This document shows, piece by piece, positions 49,782 through 59,034 of a stretch of DNA of 64,000 bases (positions are counted from its first letter, which is position 1; each line of letters begins with the position of its first letter). A program made the position numbers and the translations under genes. Source of the stretch: Blastococcus colisei. GTDB lineage: Bacteria; Actinomycetota; Actinomycetes; Mycobacteriales; Geodermatophilaceae. The notes under the pieces are model-generated. The model had not been told where the DNA came from and searched no databases. It worked only from the letters and a program-made list of their open reading frames with translations. Location: NCBI RefSeq assembly GCF_006717095.1, contig NZ_VFQE01000002.1, positions 186,001 to 250,000 on the forward strand. The letters run 5' to 3'.

Positions 49782-50588
49782 TCAGCGGCCGGCGGTGCGG
49801 CGGTAGGTCCGCACGGCCAGCGGCACGAAGACGGCCAGGAACAGCGCCACCCAGATGAACACGTAGAGCACCGGGTTCTGGAGCGCCCACCCCTGTGGCG
49901 CCGGCGCGCCCGGTGCGACGTTGCCGAACAACTCCCGGGCGCCCTGGACGACCGCGGACACCGGGTTCCACTCCGCGAACGTCTTGAGGACGGACGGGAA
50001 GTTGTCGATCGGCACGAAGGTGTTCGCGATGAAGGTGATCGGGAAGATCACGATGAAGCTCGCGTTGTTCACCACCTCCGGGGTCCGCACGAGCAATCCG
50101 ACCAGGGCCATCACCCAGGACATCGCATAGGCGAAGGTCAGCAGCAGCAGGACCCCGAGGACCGCCTCGCCGATGGAGGTGTTGATCCGCCACCCGACCA
50201 GCAGGCCGGTGATCATCATGACGGCGATGGTCAGGACGTTCAGGACGAGATCGGAGACGGTACGCCCGATCAACACCGCCGACCGGGCCATGGGCAGCGA
50301 GCGGAAGCGGTCGATGAGCCCCTTCTGCAGGTCCTCGGCCAGGCTCGCGCCGGTGATCGTGCTCCCGAAGACGACGGTCTGGGCGAAGATGCCCGGCAGG
50401 AGGAACTCGGCATAGCTGAGCCCGCCGGGCACGGGGATCGCACTGCCGAAGACGTACCGGAACAGCAGCACGAACATGATCGGGGACAGGGTCGCGAAGA
50501 CGATCAGGTCGGGCACCCGCTTGACCTTGATCAGGTTGCGCCGGGTGATCGTCAGACTGTCCGAGACGGTCATGGCCAGCGTGGTCAT
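49782..50588 (-). CDS. ABC-2 type permease, DrrB-like
   Basis: A 268-residue membrane protein with six helices. It has the DrrB-type openings LIKVKRVPDLIVFATLSPIM and FVLLFRYVFGSAIPVPGGLS, then ITGASLAEDLQKGLIDRFRS (the conserved coupling region) and ANTFVPIDNFPSVLKTFAEW, NPVSAVVQGARELFGN. It overlaps the ATPase gene by four bases. The pair exports lipids, antibiotics or other hydrophobic compounds; the substrate is unknown. Confidence 0.88.
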   Translation of the reverse strand: MTTLAMTVSDSLTITRRNLIKVKRVPDLIVFATLSPIMFVLLFRYVFGSAIPVPGGLSYAEFLLPGIFAQTVVFGSTITGASLAEDLQKGLIDRFRSLPMARSAVLIGRTVSDLVLNVLTIAVMMITGLLVGWRINTSIGEAVLGVLLLLTFAYAMSWVMALVGLLVRTPEVVNNASFIVIFPITFIANTFVPIDNFPSVLKTFAEWNPVSAVVQGARELFGNVAPGAPAPQGWALQNPVLYVFIWVALFLAVFVPLAVRTYRRTAGR

Positions 50589-51586
50589 CGGGCTCCTCCT
50601 GCGGCGGGCACCGGCTCGGACGGGATCTCGTCGCCGGTCGCGATGTCCTCGGCCGCGTGGCCGGTGAGGGTGAGGAAGACGTCGTCGAGGTCGGGACGGC
50701 GCAGACCGACGTCGAGCACCTCCACGCCGCTGCCCTCGAGCCTGCGCAGCGCTTCGGCGAGCACCTCGGTGCCGCCGCGCACCGGCAGGCTGAGCCGCCG
50801 GCTCTGCTCGTCCGCGCGCGGCTCGTCGACGGCCAGCGGGCGCAGTCGCTCGGTCGCCTCGGCCAGATCGACCGCCCGGGCCAGCGTGAACTCCAGCCGC
50901 TGACCACCGACCTGCGCCTTCAGGTCGTCACCCGTCCCCCGGGCGATGACCCTGCCGCGGTCGATGACGACCATCCGGTCGGCCAGCCGGTCGGCCTCCT
51001 CCAGGTACTGGGTGGTCAGCAGGATCGTCGTCCCGCCGTCGGCCAGCTCGGCGATGAACTCCCACATGGCCAGCCGGCTGCGCGGGTCCAGCCCGGTCGT
51101 CGGCTCGTCGAGGAACAGCACCCGGGGACGGTTGATCAGCGATGCCGCGATGTCGAGCCGGCGCCGCATGCCGCCGGAGTAGGTCTTGGCCGGACGGTCG
51201 GCCGCGCCGGAGAGGTCGAAGCGCTCCAGCAGCTCGCCCGCCCGCGACCGGGCCTCGGCCTTGGGCAGGTGGTAGAGCCGGCCCACCATCTCGAGGTTCT
51301 CGAAGCCGGTCAGGTACTCGTCCACGGCGGCGTACTGACCGGTGAGGCCGATCGACGCCCGCACCGCGTCCGCGTCGCGCACCACGTCGAGGCCCACCAC
51401 CTCTGCCCGCCCCGCGTCGGCGAGGAGCAACGTGGTGAGGATCCGCACCACCGTCGTCTTCCCCGCGCCGTTCGGGCCGAGGAGCCCGAGCACCGAGCCC
51501 TCGGCGACGGTCAGGTCCACTCCGTCGAGAGCCGTGGTGGCACCGAAGCGCTTCACCAGCCCGTCGACGACGATCGCGTCGGTCAT
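50585..51586 (-). CDS. ABC transporter ATP-binding protein, DrrA-like
   Basis: A 333-residue ATPase from ATG 51586 (GTG 51595 is also possible). Walker A is GLLGPNGAGKTTVVRIL, the signature YSGGMRRRLDIAASLI, Walker B RVLFLDEPTTGLDPRSR, followed by the switch His region TTQYLEEADRLADRMVVIDR. The extra C-terminal 100 residues are typical of DrrA (daunorubicin-resistance type) ATPases. It works with the adjacent permease. A broken relative lies at 35797-36485. Confidence 0.92.
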   Translation of the reverse strand: MTDAIVVDGLVKRFGATTALDGVDLTVAEGSVLGLLGPNGAGKTTVVRILTTLLLADAGRAEVVGLDVVRDADAVRASIGLTGQYAAVDEYLTGFENLEMVGRLYHLPKAEARSRAGELLERFDLSGAADRPAKTYSGGMRRRLDIAASLINRPRVLFLDEPTTGLDPRSRLAMWEFIAELADGGTTILLTTQYLEEADRLADRMVVIDRGRVIARGTGDDLKAQVGGQRLEFTLARAVDLAEATERLRPLAVDEPRADEQSRRLSLPVRGGTEVLAEALRRLEGSGVEVLDVGLRRPDLDDVFLTLTGHAAEDIATGDEIPSEPVPAAGGAR

Positions 51587-51719
51587 GCCGGCCACGCTAG
51601 GGGGCGACGGTGACAGTTCCCGACCGCTTCACGCGGTCGGCGAACAGCTTTCCGAATGTTCACGTCCACGGCACTCAGGACATCGCCGACCGGCAGAACT
51701 CATCGGCGCCGGAGGCGTC

Positions 51720-52940
51720 TCACTCCCGGATGACCGCGTACCCCGCCTGCAGGAGCGCGGCGACGACGTCGTCCGCGTGGTCGGGGCCGCGCGTCTCCAG
51801 GACGACGAAGACCTCGACCTCACCGATGTCGAGCCGGGTCGCCGTCCGCTCGTGCTCGACCTCGAGCACGTTGGCGCCGACGGCGGCGAGCTCGGCCAGC
51901 ACGCCGGCCAGCGACCCCGGCCGGTCCGGCACCCGCAGGCGCAGCGACAGGTAGCGCCCCGCCGCGGCCATGCCGTGCTGGACCACCTTGAGCAGCAGCA
52001 CCGGGTCGATGTTTCCGCCGGAGACGACGGCCACGGCCGGCGGCGCGAACGCCTCCGGGTCGGCGAGGACCGCGGCCACCGCGGCGACGCCCGCCGGCTC
52101 GACGACGAGCTTGGCCCGCTCCAGGCAGAACAGCAGCGCTCGCGAGAGGTCCTCCTCGCTGACCGTCCGGACCTCGTCGACCAGGCCCTGGACGTGCGCG
52201 AGCGTGAGGTCGCCCGGGGCGGCGACGGCGATCCCGTCGGCCATCGTGGCCATGACCGGCAGCGGCACCGGCCGGCCCGCTGCCAGCGACCCGGGGAAGG
52301 CCGCCGCCCCCTCGGCCTGCACCGCCACCACCCGGACGTCGGGACGACGCGCCTTCACCGCGGCCGCCACACCCGAGACCAGTCCCCCGCCACCGGCGCA
52401 GACGACGACGGTGGCGACGTCGGGGCACTGGTCGAGCACCTCCAGGCCGACGGTGCCCTGGCCGGCGATGACGTCGACGTGGTCGAACGGGTGGATGAAG
52501 GTCGCTCCGGTGGTTTCGGCGTGTTCGGCGGCGGCCACGAGCGCCTCGGTGAGCGTCGGCCCGCCCAGCCGGATGTCCGCGCCATAGGCCCGGGTGGCCG
52601 CCACCTTGGGCAGGGGCGCGGTCTCGGGCATGAAGACGGTGGCCGAGCACCCGAGCAGCCGCGCGGCCAGCGCGACGCCCTGGGCGTGGTTGCCGGCGCT
52701 GGCGGCGACCACGCCGCCGGCCCGCTCGGCGTCGGTGAGCCGGGAGATCCGCGTGTAGGCGCCGCGGATCTTGAACGACCCCGTCCGCTGCAGGTTCTCG
52801 CACTTGAGCCACACCGGGCCGCCGACCCGGTCGGCGAGCCCGCGGGAGTGCCACAGCGGCGTGTGCCGGACGACGTCGGCGAGCAGCTCGGCGGCGGACT
52901 CGACGTCTGCGCCGGTCACGAGGGGTACGTCAGGGGCCAC
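51720..52940 (-). CDS. ilvA: Threonine ammonia-lyase (threonine dehydratase)
   Basis: A 406-residue PLP enzyme from GTG 52940 (a start at 52964 is possible). The PLP lysine is Lys57 in LQRTGSFKIRGAYTRISRLT; ASAGNHAQGVALAARLLG binds the phosphate and substrate; CAGGGGLVSGVAAAVKARRP is the glycine loop; VVSGGNIDPVLLLKVVQHG follows. A C-terminal ACT-like domain (about 325-406, LRVPDRPGSLAGVLAELAAV) suggests regulation by amino acids. It converts threonine to 2-oxobutanoate for isoleucine, or has a catabolic role. Confidence 0.92.
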   Translation of the reverse strand: MAPDVPLVTGADVESAAELLADVVRHTPLWHSRGLADRVGGPVWLKCENLQRTGSFKIRGAYTRISRLTDAERAGGVVAASAGNHAQGVALAARLLGCSATVFMPETAPLPKVAATRAYGADIRLGGPTLTEALVAAAEHAETTGATFIHPFDHVDVIAGQGTVGLEVLDQCPDVATVVVCAGGGGLVSGVAAAVKARRPDVRVVAVQAEGAAAFPGSLAAGRPVPLPVMATMADGIAVAAPGDLTLAHVQGLVDEVRTVSEEDLSRALLFCLERAKLVVEPAGVAAVAAVLADPEAFAPPAVAVVSGGNIDPVLLLKVVQHGMAAAGRYLSLRLRVPDRPGSLAGVLAELAAVGANVLEVEHERTATRLDIGEVEVFVVLETRGPDHADDVVAALLQAGYAVIRE

Positions 52941-52975
52941 GCGCCGATCATGGCAGGCCGCCACCCCCGCGGGGT

Positions 52976-53062
52976 CGATGTCGATCAGGTTCGCTGATCA
53001 CGCTGGGTCCTCCCTCGCGGTCGACGGCGAGGGAGGACCCACGATGGCGAGGGAGGACCACC
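52976..53062 (+). repeat. Two-hairpin palindromic repeat, copy 2 (intact)
   Basis: Hairpin 1 is GATCAG-GTTCG-CTGATC (52983-52999). Hairpin 2 is a perfect 13-bp stem GGGTCCTCCCTCG (53005-53017) and CGAGGGAGGACCC (53028-53040) around CGGTCGACGG. A third arm, GGCGAGGGAGGACCA, follows at 53046-53060. The same order occurs at 25530-25577 plus 27461-27510, where an IS has entered at GTCGAC. It lies between ilvA and the AAA ATPase gene, upstream of both. Confidence 0.75.
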
Positions 53063-53085
53063 CGCCACGCCGTTCCCGTCGTACC

Positions 53086-54549
53086 GTGGCGAAGGTGACG
53101 GACGTCCCCGCACCCTCTTCGCCTGCCCCCGCCCCCACGACACTCGGCGAGTTCCGCAAGACAGGGGCCCGCTTCCGCCCGGTGAAGGCGGAACTGCGCG
53201 CCAACCTGCTCGCCCGGCTGGGCGCCGGACAGCCCAGCCTCCCCGGCATGGTCGGATTCGAGGACACCGTGCTCCCCGAGGTCGAGCGCGCCCTCATCGC
53301 CGGCCACGACCTCGTCCTGCTGGGCGAGCGCGGCCAGGGCAAGACCCGGTTGATCCGCACCCTCGTCGGGCTGCTCGACGAGTGGACGCCGGTGCTCGTC
53401 GGCAGCGAGCTCAACGAGCACCCGCTGCAGCCGATCTCGGTGTGGGCCCACCGGCAGATCGCCGAGCACGGCGACGCCACGCCGGTCGGCTGGCTGCACC
53501 GCAGCGAGCGCTTCGGCGAGAAGCTCGCCACCCCCGACACCAGCGTCGGAGACCTCATCGGCGACGTCGACCCGATCAAGGTCGCCGAGGGGCGCACCCT
53601 GGGCGACCCCGAGACGGTGCACTACGGCCTGGTGCCGCGGACCAACCGCGGCATCTTCAGCGTCAACGAGCTGCCCGATCTGGCCGAGCGCATCCAGGTG
53701 GCGCTGCTCAACGTGCTCGAGGAGCGCGACATCCAGATCCGCGGCTACCGGGTTCGGCTGCCGCTGGACCTGCTGCTGGTCGCCAGCGCCAACCCCGAGG
53801 ACTACACCAACCGCGGCCGGATCATCACGCCGCTGAAGGACCGGTTCGGGGCCGAGGTGCGCACGCACTACCCGATCGAGCTCACCGACGAGATCCGGCT
53901 GCTGCACCAGGAGGCGCAGACCAGTTGGAGCGGCGACGGCACCTTCGGCATGCCCGTCGTCCCCGAACACCTGGTCGAGATCATCGCCCGGTTCACCCGG
54001 CTCGTCCGCGAGTCCAGCCACGTCGACCAGCGATCGGGGGTCAGCGCGCGGTTCGCCATCGCCGGGCTGGAGACGGCCACCGCCTCCGCCGTCCGCCGGG
54101 CCGCCATCGCCGGGGAGACCCGGCCGGTCGCCCGCGTGGTCGACCTGCCGAGCGTCGTCCCGGCCAGTCGCGGCAAGGTCGAGTTCGCCGACGCCGGCTC
54201 CGATCCGGACGACGAACGGGAGCTCGAGGTCCTGGAGCACCTGCTGCGCCAGGCGACCGCGCAGACGTTCCGCGCCCGCTGCGCCGGTCTGGACCTGACC
54301 GGCCTGCAGGAGCACTTCACCGGCGGGGAGACCGTGGAGTCCGGGGAGCTGGTGTCCGCGCCGGCGCTGCTCGGCCAGCTGGGCACCATCCCGAAGCTCG
54401 CGGAGCTGCTGGGCCGGCTCGGGGTGCCGGAGGGCGAGCAGTCGGCCGAGCAGGCGGCCGCCGCGGTCGAGTTCGCCCTCGAGGGGCTCTACCTCACCCG
54501 CCGGCTGGCCAAGGACACCGACGGCACCCGCACGGTCTACGGGGCCTGA
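53086..54549 (+). CDS. MoxR/ChlI-like AAA+ ATPase
   Basis: A 487-residue ATPase from GTG 53086; ATG 53044 would lie inside the palindromic repeat and GTG 53095 is another choice. Walker A is HDLVLLGERGQGKTRLIRTL, the sensor and Walker B regions include NRGIFSVNELPDLAERIQVA and LLLVASANPEDYTNRGRIIT, followed by LKDRFGAEVRTHYPIEL. The C-terminal 200 residues form a lid region seen in this actinobacterial group. MoxR ATPases remodel or activate proteins, usually with a VWA partner; the next gene is one, three bases downstream. Confidence 0.87.
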   Translation: MAKVTDVPAPSSPAPAPTTLGEFRKTGARFRPVKAELRANLLARLGAGQPSLPGMVGFEDTVLPEVERALIAGHDLVLLGERGQGKTRLIRTLVGLLDEWTPVLVGSELNEHPLQPISVWAHRQIAEHGDATPVGWLHRSERFGEKLATPDTSVGDLIGDVDPIKVAEGRTLGDPETVHYGLVPRTNRGIFSVNELPDLAERIQVALLNVLEERDIQIRGYRVRLPLDLLLVASANPEDYTNRGRIITPLKDRFGAEVRTHYPIELTDEIRLLHQEAQTSWSGDGTFGMPVVPEHLVEIIARFTRLVRESSHVDQRSGVSARFAIAGLETATASAVRRAAIAGETRPVARVVDLPSVVPASRGKVEFADAGSDPDDERELEVLEHLLRQATAQTFRARCAGLDLTGLQEHFTGGETVESGELVSAPALLGQLGTIPKLAELLGRLGVPEGEQSAEQAAAAVEFALEGLYLTRRLAKDTDGTRTVYGA

Positions 54550-54551
54550 CG

Positions 54552-56531
54552 ATGGCGCGCCGGCCCGGGAAGGGCTATCGCTACGGCCGCTGGCACGGCG
54601 GACCGGACCCGCTGGCGCCGCCGTACGACCTGGGCAACGCCGTGGACGAGATCGGCGACTCGGTGCTGGGCGGCAGTGGCGTGCGAGAGGCGCTGCGCGA
54701 GCTGCTCCGGAGGGGCACGGAGGGACGGCGCGGACTCGACGAGCTGCGCCGCTCGGTGCGCGAGCGGCTGCGCAAGGCGCGCACCGCCGGGCGGATGGAC
54801 GGTACGCTCCAGGAGGTCCGGGAGCTGCTCGACAAGGCGCTCACCGCGGAGAAACGGGAGCTGTTCCCCGACCCGGACGACGCCGCGCGGCTGGCCGAGG
54901 CCGAGCTGGACGCCCTGCCGGAGGACACCGCGGGGGCGGTGCGGGCCCTCAAGGAGTACCCGTGGCGCTCACCGGAGGCCCGGCAGGCCTACGAGCAGAT
55001 CCAGGACCTGCTGCGCCGTGAGGTGCTCGACAGCTCGTTCGCGTCGATGAAGCAGGCGCTGGAGAACGCCGGCGAGCAGGACATCCAGGCGGTCAAGGAC
55101 ATGGTCGCCGACCTGTCGGCGCTCATCGACGCGCACAACCGCGGTGAGGACACCGACGAGCGGTTCCGCGACTTCATGGAGAAGCACGGCCAGTTCTTCC
55201 CCGACGATCCGCAGTCGGTCGAGGAGCTGATCGACTCCCTCGCCCGCCGGGCGGCCGCGCAGGAACGCATGATGGCCGGCCTCTCCCCCGAGCAGCGGGC
55301 CGAGCTGTCCGAGCTCATGGCGCAGACGATGTCCGACATGGGGCTGGCCAGCGAGATGGCCCACCTCTCCGACGCCCTGCGCCAGGCCCGCCCCGACCTG
55401 CCGTGGGGGCAGCGGGGCCAGGTGCCCGACGGCGAGCAGTCCCTGGGGATGGGCGACGCCACCAGCGCCGTCGCCGAGCTCGCCGACCTCGAGGCACTGT
55501 CCAGCCAGCTGTCGCAGGGCTACGCCGGCGCGTCCCTGGCCGACATCGACGAGGAGCTGCTCGAGCGTGCGCTCGGGCGGCCGGCCGTCGACGATCTCGC
55601 TGCCCTCCGCCAGCTGGAGCGCGAGCTGGAGCGACAGGGCTTCCTCAACCGGTCGGATGGCCGCCTGGAACTGTCCCCGAAGGCCGTCCGCCGGCTCGGC
55701 GCCACGGCCCTGCGGCGGGTCTTCGCGAAGCTCGACGCCGCCGGCCGCGGCGAGCACGACGTCGCCGACGCCGGAGCCGCCGGCGAGCTCACCGGCAGCT
55801 CGCGGGAGTGGCGGTTCGGCGACGAGCAGCCGCTCGACGTCGTCCGCACGGTCAAGAACGCCGTCCTGCGGACGGCGGGGACACCACGAGCGGACGGCGG
55901 GGTTCGCATCGCCGTCGAGGACTTCGAGGTCGTCGAGACCGAGCGGCGCACCGGCGCCGCGGTGGCCCTGCTGGTCGACCTCTCCTACTCGATGGCGCTG
56001 CGCGGGACCTGGGGCGCGGCCAAGTCGACCGCGATGGCGCTGCACTCGCTGGTGACCACCCGTTTCCCGCAGGACGCCATCCAGATCATCGGGTTCTCCT
56101 CCACGGCGCAGGTGCTGCGCCCGGAGACCCTCGCGGAGCTGTCGGTGGACACCCTTCAGGGCACGAACCTGCAGCACGGGCTGATGCTGGCCCGGCGGTT
56201 CCTCGCCCACCACCGCGATGCGGAGCCGGTGGTCCTCGTCGTCACCGACGGTGAGCCCACCGCCCACCTCGAGGACGACGGGACGCCGTTCTTCTGCTGG
56301 CCGCCCATGCCGGAGACCATCGCCCGCACCGTCGCCGAGATGGAGCGGGTGGCGCGCACCGGCGCCACGGTGAACGTGTTCGCCCTGGACCCCGACCCGG
56401 GCCTGATCCACTTCGTCCACGACCTCACCCAGCGCGCCGGTGGCCGGGTGTTCCAGCCCGACGCGGACAGGCTCGGCGAGTACGTGGTCGCCGACTACCT
56501 CCGGACGCGACGGGGCCGTCGGGCCCACTGA
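54552..56531 (+). CDS. VWA-domain protein, partner of the AAA+ ATPase
   Basis: A 659-residue protein. The first 450 residues are helical and charged (KAEKRELFPDPDDAARLAEA-like, FRDFMEKHGQFFPDDPQSVE). The C-terminal von Willebrand A domain at about 475-650 carries a MIDAS site DLSYSMALRGTWGAAKSTAM (DxSxS form), then a Thr in DTLQGTNLQHGL and VVLVVTDGEPTAHLEDDG. It has no signal peptide or membrane helix. Metal-dependent protein binding by VWA and remodelling by the ATPase probably act together; the target is unknown. Confidence 0.87.
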   Translation: MARRPGKGYRYGRWHGGPDPLAPPYDLGNAVDEIGDSVLGGSGVREALRELLRRGTEGRRGLDELRRSVRERLRKARTAGRMDGTLQEVRELLDKALTAEKRELFPDPDDAARLAEAELDALPEDTAGAVRALKEYPWRSPEARQAYEQIQDLLRREVLDSSFASMKQALENAGEQDIQAVKDMVADLSALIDAHNRGEDTDERFRDFMEKHGQFFPDDPQSVEELIDSLARRAAAQERMMAGLSPEQRAELSELMAQTMSDMGLASEMAHLSDALRQARPDLPWGQRGQVPDGEQSLGMGDATSAVAELADLEALSSQLSQGYAGASLADIDEELLERALGRPAVDDLAALRQLERELERQGFLNRSDGRLELSPKAVRRLGATALRRVFAKLDAAGRGEHDVADAGAAGELTGSSREWRFGDEQPLDVVRTVKNAVLRTAGTPRADGGVRIAVEDFEVVETERRTGAAVALLVDLSYSMALRGTWGAAKSTAMALHSLVTTRFPQDAIQIIGFSSTAQVLRPETLAELSVDTLQGTNLQHGLMLARRFLAHHRDAEPVVLVVTDGEPTAHLEDDGTPFFCWPPMPETIARTVAEMERVARTGATVNVFALDPDPGLIHFVHDLTQRAGGRVFQPDADRLGEYVVADYLRTRRGRRAH

Positions 56532-56645
56532 GGGGACGAGCCGAGATCGCGTGATCTCGGCACATCGCGACACCTGAGCGGCCGGGAGCACGGCCGTGCG
56601 CTCCATATACGATATAGGCATCTTCGCCAGAAACGGGAGGCCTCC

Positions 56646-57137
56646 GTGCTGATGCTCGCGACGCTGGCGGCCGCCGCGGCAGGCGGCCTGCTCGCGCGGC
56701 GCCTGCGACTTCCCGGGGGCCTGCTGGTCGGCTCCGCGATCGGCGCCGCGGCCGTGACGCTGATGTCGGGAAGCCGGCTACCCGTCCCGGCCGCGATGCA
56801 CATCGCGATCCCGATCGCGGTGGGGACGCTGACCGGATTGCTGCTCACGCGCAAAGCGGTGCGCGAACTCCGTTCCGTACTGCTGATGGCGGTGTGCTCG
56901 GGCGTGGCGATCATCGCGCTCGGGCTCGGTGTCGCCGCGGCACTCGAAGCGATCGGGTGGGCGCCACCCGCGGTCGCCCTCGCCACGTCGCCGGGGGCGC
57001 TCAGCGTGCTCGTCGGGACAGCGATCGAAGTGCAGACCGGCAGCGTGGAGGTGGCCATGTTCCACATGGTCCGGCTGATGCTCGTCGTCCTGCTGTCGCC
57101 GCTGCTGGTGGCCCTCCTGCGGCACCCCGACCCGTGA
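56646..57137 (+). CDS. AbrB-type membrane protein, single-repeat half 1
   Basis: A 163-residue membrane protein with five or so helices, from GTG 56646 with ACGGGAGG upstream. RLRLPGGLLVGSAIGAAAVT and ATSPGALSVLVGTAIEVQTG match one repeat of AbrB-family proteins (E. coli AbrB type, not the Bacillus regulator), which normally contain two fused repeats in about 350 residues. Here the second repeat is the next gene. An AT-rich TATACGATATA at 56606-56618 could be promoter or operator. Function is unknown; some members are annotated as ammonia monooxygenases by old error. Confidence 0.7.
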   Translation: MLMLATLAAAAAGGLLARRLRLPGGLLVGSAIGAAAVTLMSGSRLPVPAAMHIAIPIAVGTLTGLLLTRKAVRELRSVLLMAVCSGVAIIALGLGVAAALEAIGWAPPAVALATSPGALSVLVGTAIEVQTGSVEVAMFHMVRLMLVVLLSPLLVALLRHPDP

Positions 57138-57640
57138 GGCGTCGCGTGCACGCCGCCGGACGGTTCCTGGTCATCCTCGTCGCCGGCGCCGGGGCGGGGA
57201 TGCTCGCCGGCGCGGCAGGCATACCGGGTGGGTTGATCTTCGGTTCGGTCGTGGGCGCGGCCGCTGCCGGTCTCGTCACCGGGTGGGAGATCACTGTTCC
57301 ACCGTGGCTGGCCAACCTGGTGCTCATCTGCGTGGGTGCGCAGATCGGGATGCGCGTCACGCGGGACACCGTGCAGCTGCTCGGCGGACAGCTGCTGCCT
57401 GCGACTGCGGCGGCTCTGGTTCTCATCGCGGGCGGCCTCGGCATCACCTGGATACTGCGTCGCACCGGCCGCAGCCCCCGGGGTGACGTGCTGGCGACGT
57501 CGCCCGGCGCCCTCGAGGTGCTGATCGCGATCGCGGTCGAGCGGAACTACGGGGCGGGGCAGGTGGCCGTGTTCCACCTCGTGCGCATCCTGCTGGTGGT
57601 CGCGTCGGTACCTCTCCTGCTGTACCTGTTCCCGCCCTGA
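57134..57640 (+). CDS. AbrB-type membrane protein, single-repeat half 2
   Basis: A 168-residue membrane protein starting in the GTGA that overlaps the previous stop. It contains AAGIPGGLIFGSVVGAAAAG and ATSPGALEVLIAIAVERNYG with VAVFHLVRILLVVASVPLLL, closely parallel to the first half (VAMFHMVRLMLVVLLSPLLV). The two probably form one heteromeric transporter-like unit. The stop-start overlap would keep their amounts equal. Confidence 0.7.
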   Translation: MRRRVHAAGRFLVILVAGAGAGMLAGAAGIPGGLIFGSVVGAAAAGLVTGWEITVPPWLANLVLICVGAQIGMRVTRDTVQLLGGQLLPATAAALVLIAGGLGITWILRRTGRSPRGDVLATSPGALEVLIAIAVERNYGAGQVAVFHLVRILLVVASVPLLLYLFPP

Positions 57641-57708
57641 TGAGGACGACGGACGGCCTGGCCGGCACGTCGGCATGGTCATCGACCTGCCGCGTCCGTC
57701 GGCAGCGA

Positions 57709-59034
57709 CTACTCGCTCGAGCTGATGCCCGGGATCGCGCCCGCCCGGAAGGCGTCGACGAACAGGCGGAAATCGTCCTGGGTGCGGCGCGCGTAGGAGT
57801 GCGCGAACTCGACCAGGTCGTCGACGAACTCCTTCCGGCGCCCGTCGAGCATCGCCACGATCGCGTCCTCGGTCTGGAACGGTACGAGCGTGTGGTCGCT
57901 GTCGGCATCGCCCACGCAGTGCAGCTTCGCCGTCGCCCGGCCGAGCTGCTCCAGGACAGGCCGGATGTCGGTCGGCTCGGTGAGGTCGTCCCAGTCGAGG
58001 TCGAGCTCGTAGGGCGACAGCTCCGCGACGACGAAGCCGGTCCCGCGGATCTCGGTGTGGCCGAGGAACTGGGAGGCGTGCGACTGCAGCGCTCGCTGGC
58101 TGACCGCCGTCCGGTGGCCCTCGTGCTCGAAGTAGTCGCGGATCTCCGGGTCGTCGACGATCCGGCTGGGTGCGGGCACGTTGCCCTGCTTCAGCGACAG
58201 GACGACGTCGTTCTCGAGCGCCTGGTCGTAGCCCTCCAGCAGCACGTTGTACGCGGGCAGGCCGGCGCTGCCGATCCCGAAACCGCCCGTGCCGATGACG
58301 TCCTTGACGTCGTAGGCGACCTCCCGCCGCCACGGCCGCGGCGGCAGTGTCGCCTTGTACCGCTCCAGCGCCTCGATCACCTCACCGTGCTCGTCCCCCT
58401 CCAGCCGGCGGTTGCGCGGGGACTCGGCGAAGCGGCGTTCGTTGTCCTCCACCAGCGTCATCCGCTGCAGGAGGCCCAGCCGGGTGCGGGTGGCCGTCCG
58501 GCGGATCAGCTCCTGCACCGCGCCGTGGGTGTTGCCGGCCAGCAGGGCGAAGTCGCGGTCGGCGTCCGAGCGCGTGAACGCCTCTACCTGGTCGAGCCAG
58601 GCGTTCAGGTAGCCGGCGAGCAGGTCGCCGATCACCTGGTCGGAGAACGCCTTGCGCCAGGCCATCAGGGCGAAGCTGGCGGCGAAGCGGCGCAGGTCCC
58701 AGCTGACGTGGCCCAGGTAGGCCTCGTCGAAGTCGTTGACGTCGAAGACGATCCGTCCGGTCGCGTCCATGTAGGTGCCGAAGTTCTCGGCGTGCAGGTC
58801 ACCGTGGATCCACACGCGAGACGTCTTCTCGTCACACCACCGGTCTTCCATGGCGGCCATGTCGGCGTAGAACAGGCACGCGCTGCCCCGGTAGAAGGCG
58901 AAGGGATCGGCGGCCATCTTGCGGAACTTCGTGCGGAAAGCGCCCGCGTCGGCGGCCATGAGGTCGGCGAACGCCTCCACGAGGACGTCGACGATCAGCT
59001 TCCCGCGCTTCTCGGGATCTATGGGATGGGTCAC
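57709..59034 (-). CDS. DUF2252 protein
   Basis: A 441-residue protein from GTG 59034 (VTHPIDPEKRGKLIVDVLVE); the frame stays open to 59139. Conserved parts include FYRGSACLFYADMAAME, SRVWIHGDLHAENFGTYMDA and IVFDVNDFDEAYLGHVSWDL, which resemble the HGDLHxxN and D-x-D catalytic motifs of aminoglycoside-phosphotransferase-like kinases. The DUF2252 family is common in actinobacteria and has no established substrate. A kinase-like activity is inferred from the motif. Confidence 0.8.
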   Translation of the reverse strand: MTHPIDPEKRGKLIVDVLVEAFADLMAADAGAFRTKFRKMAADPFAFYRGSACLFYADMAAMEDRWCDEKTSRVWIHGDLHAENFGTYMDATGRIVFDVNDFDEAYLGHVSWDLRRFAASFALMAWRKAFSDQVIGDLLAGYLNAWLDQVEAFTRSDADRDFALLAGNTHGAVQELIRRTATRTRLGLLQRMTLVEDNERRFAESPRNRRLEGDEHGEVIEALERYKATLPPRPWRREVAYDVKDVIGTGGFGIGSAGLPAYNVLLEGYDQALENDVVLSLKQGNVPAPSRIVDDPEIRDYFEHEGHRTAVSQRALQSHASQFLGHTEIRGTGFVVAELSPYELDLDWDDLTEPTDIRPVLEQLGRATAKLHCVGDADSDHTLVPFQTEDAIVAMLDGRRKEFVDDLVEFAHSYARRTQDDFRLFVDAFRAGAIPGISSSE

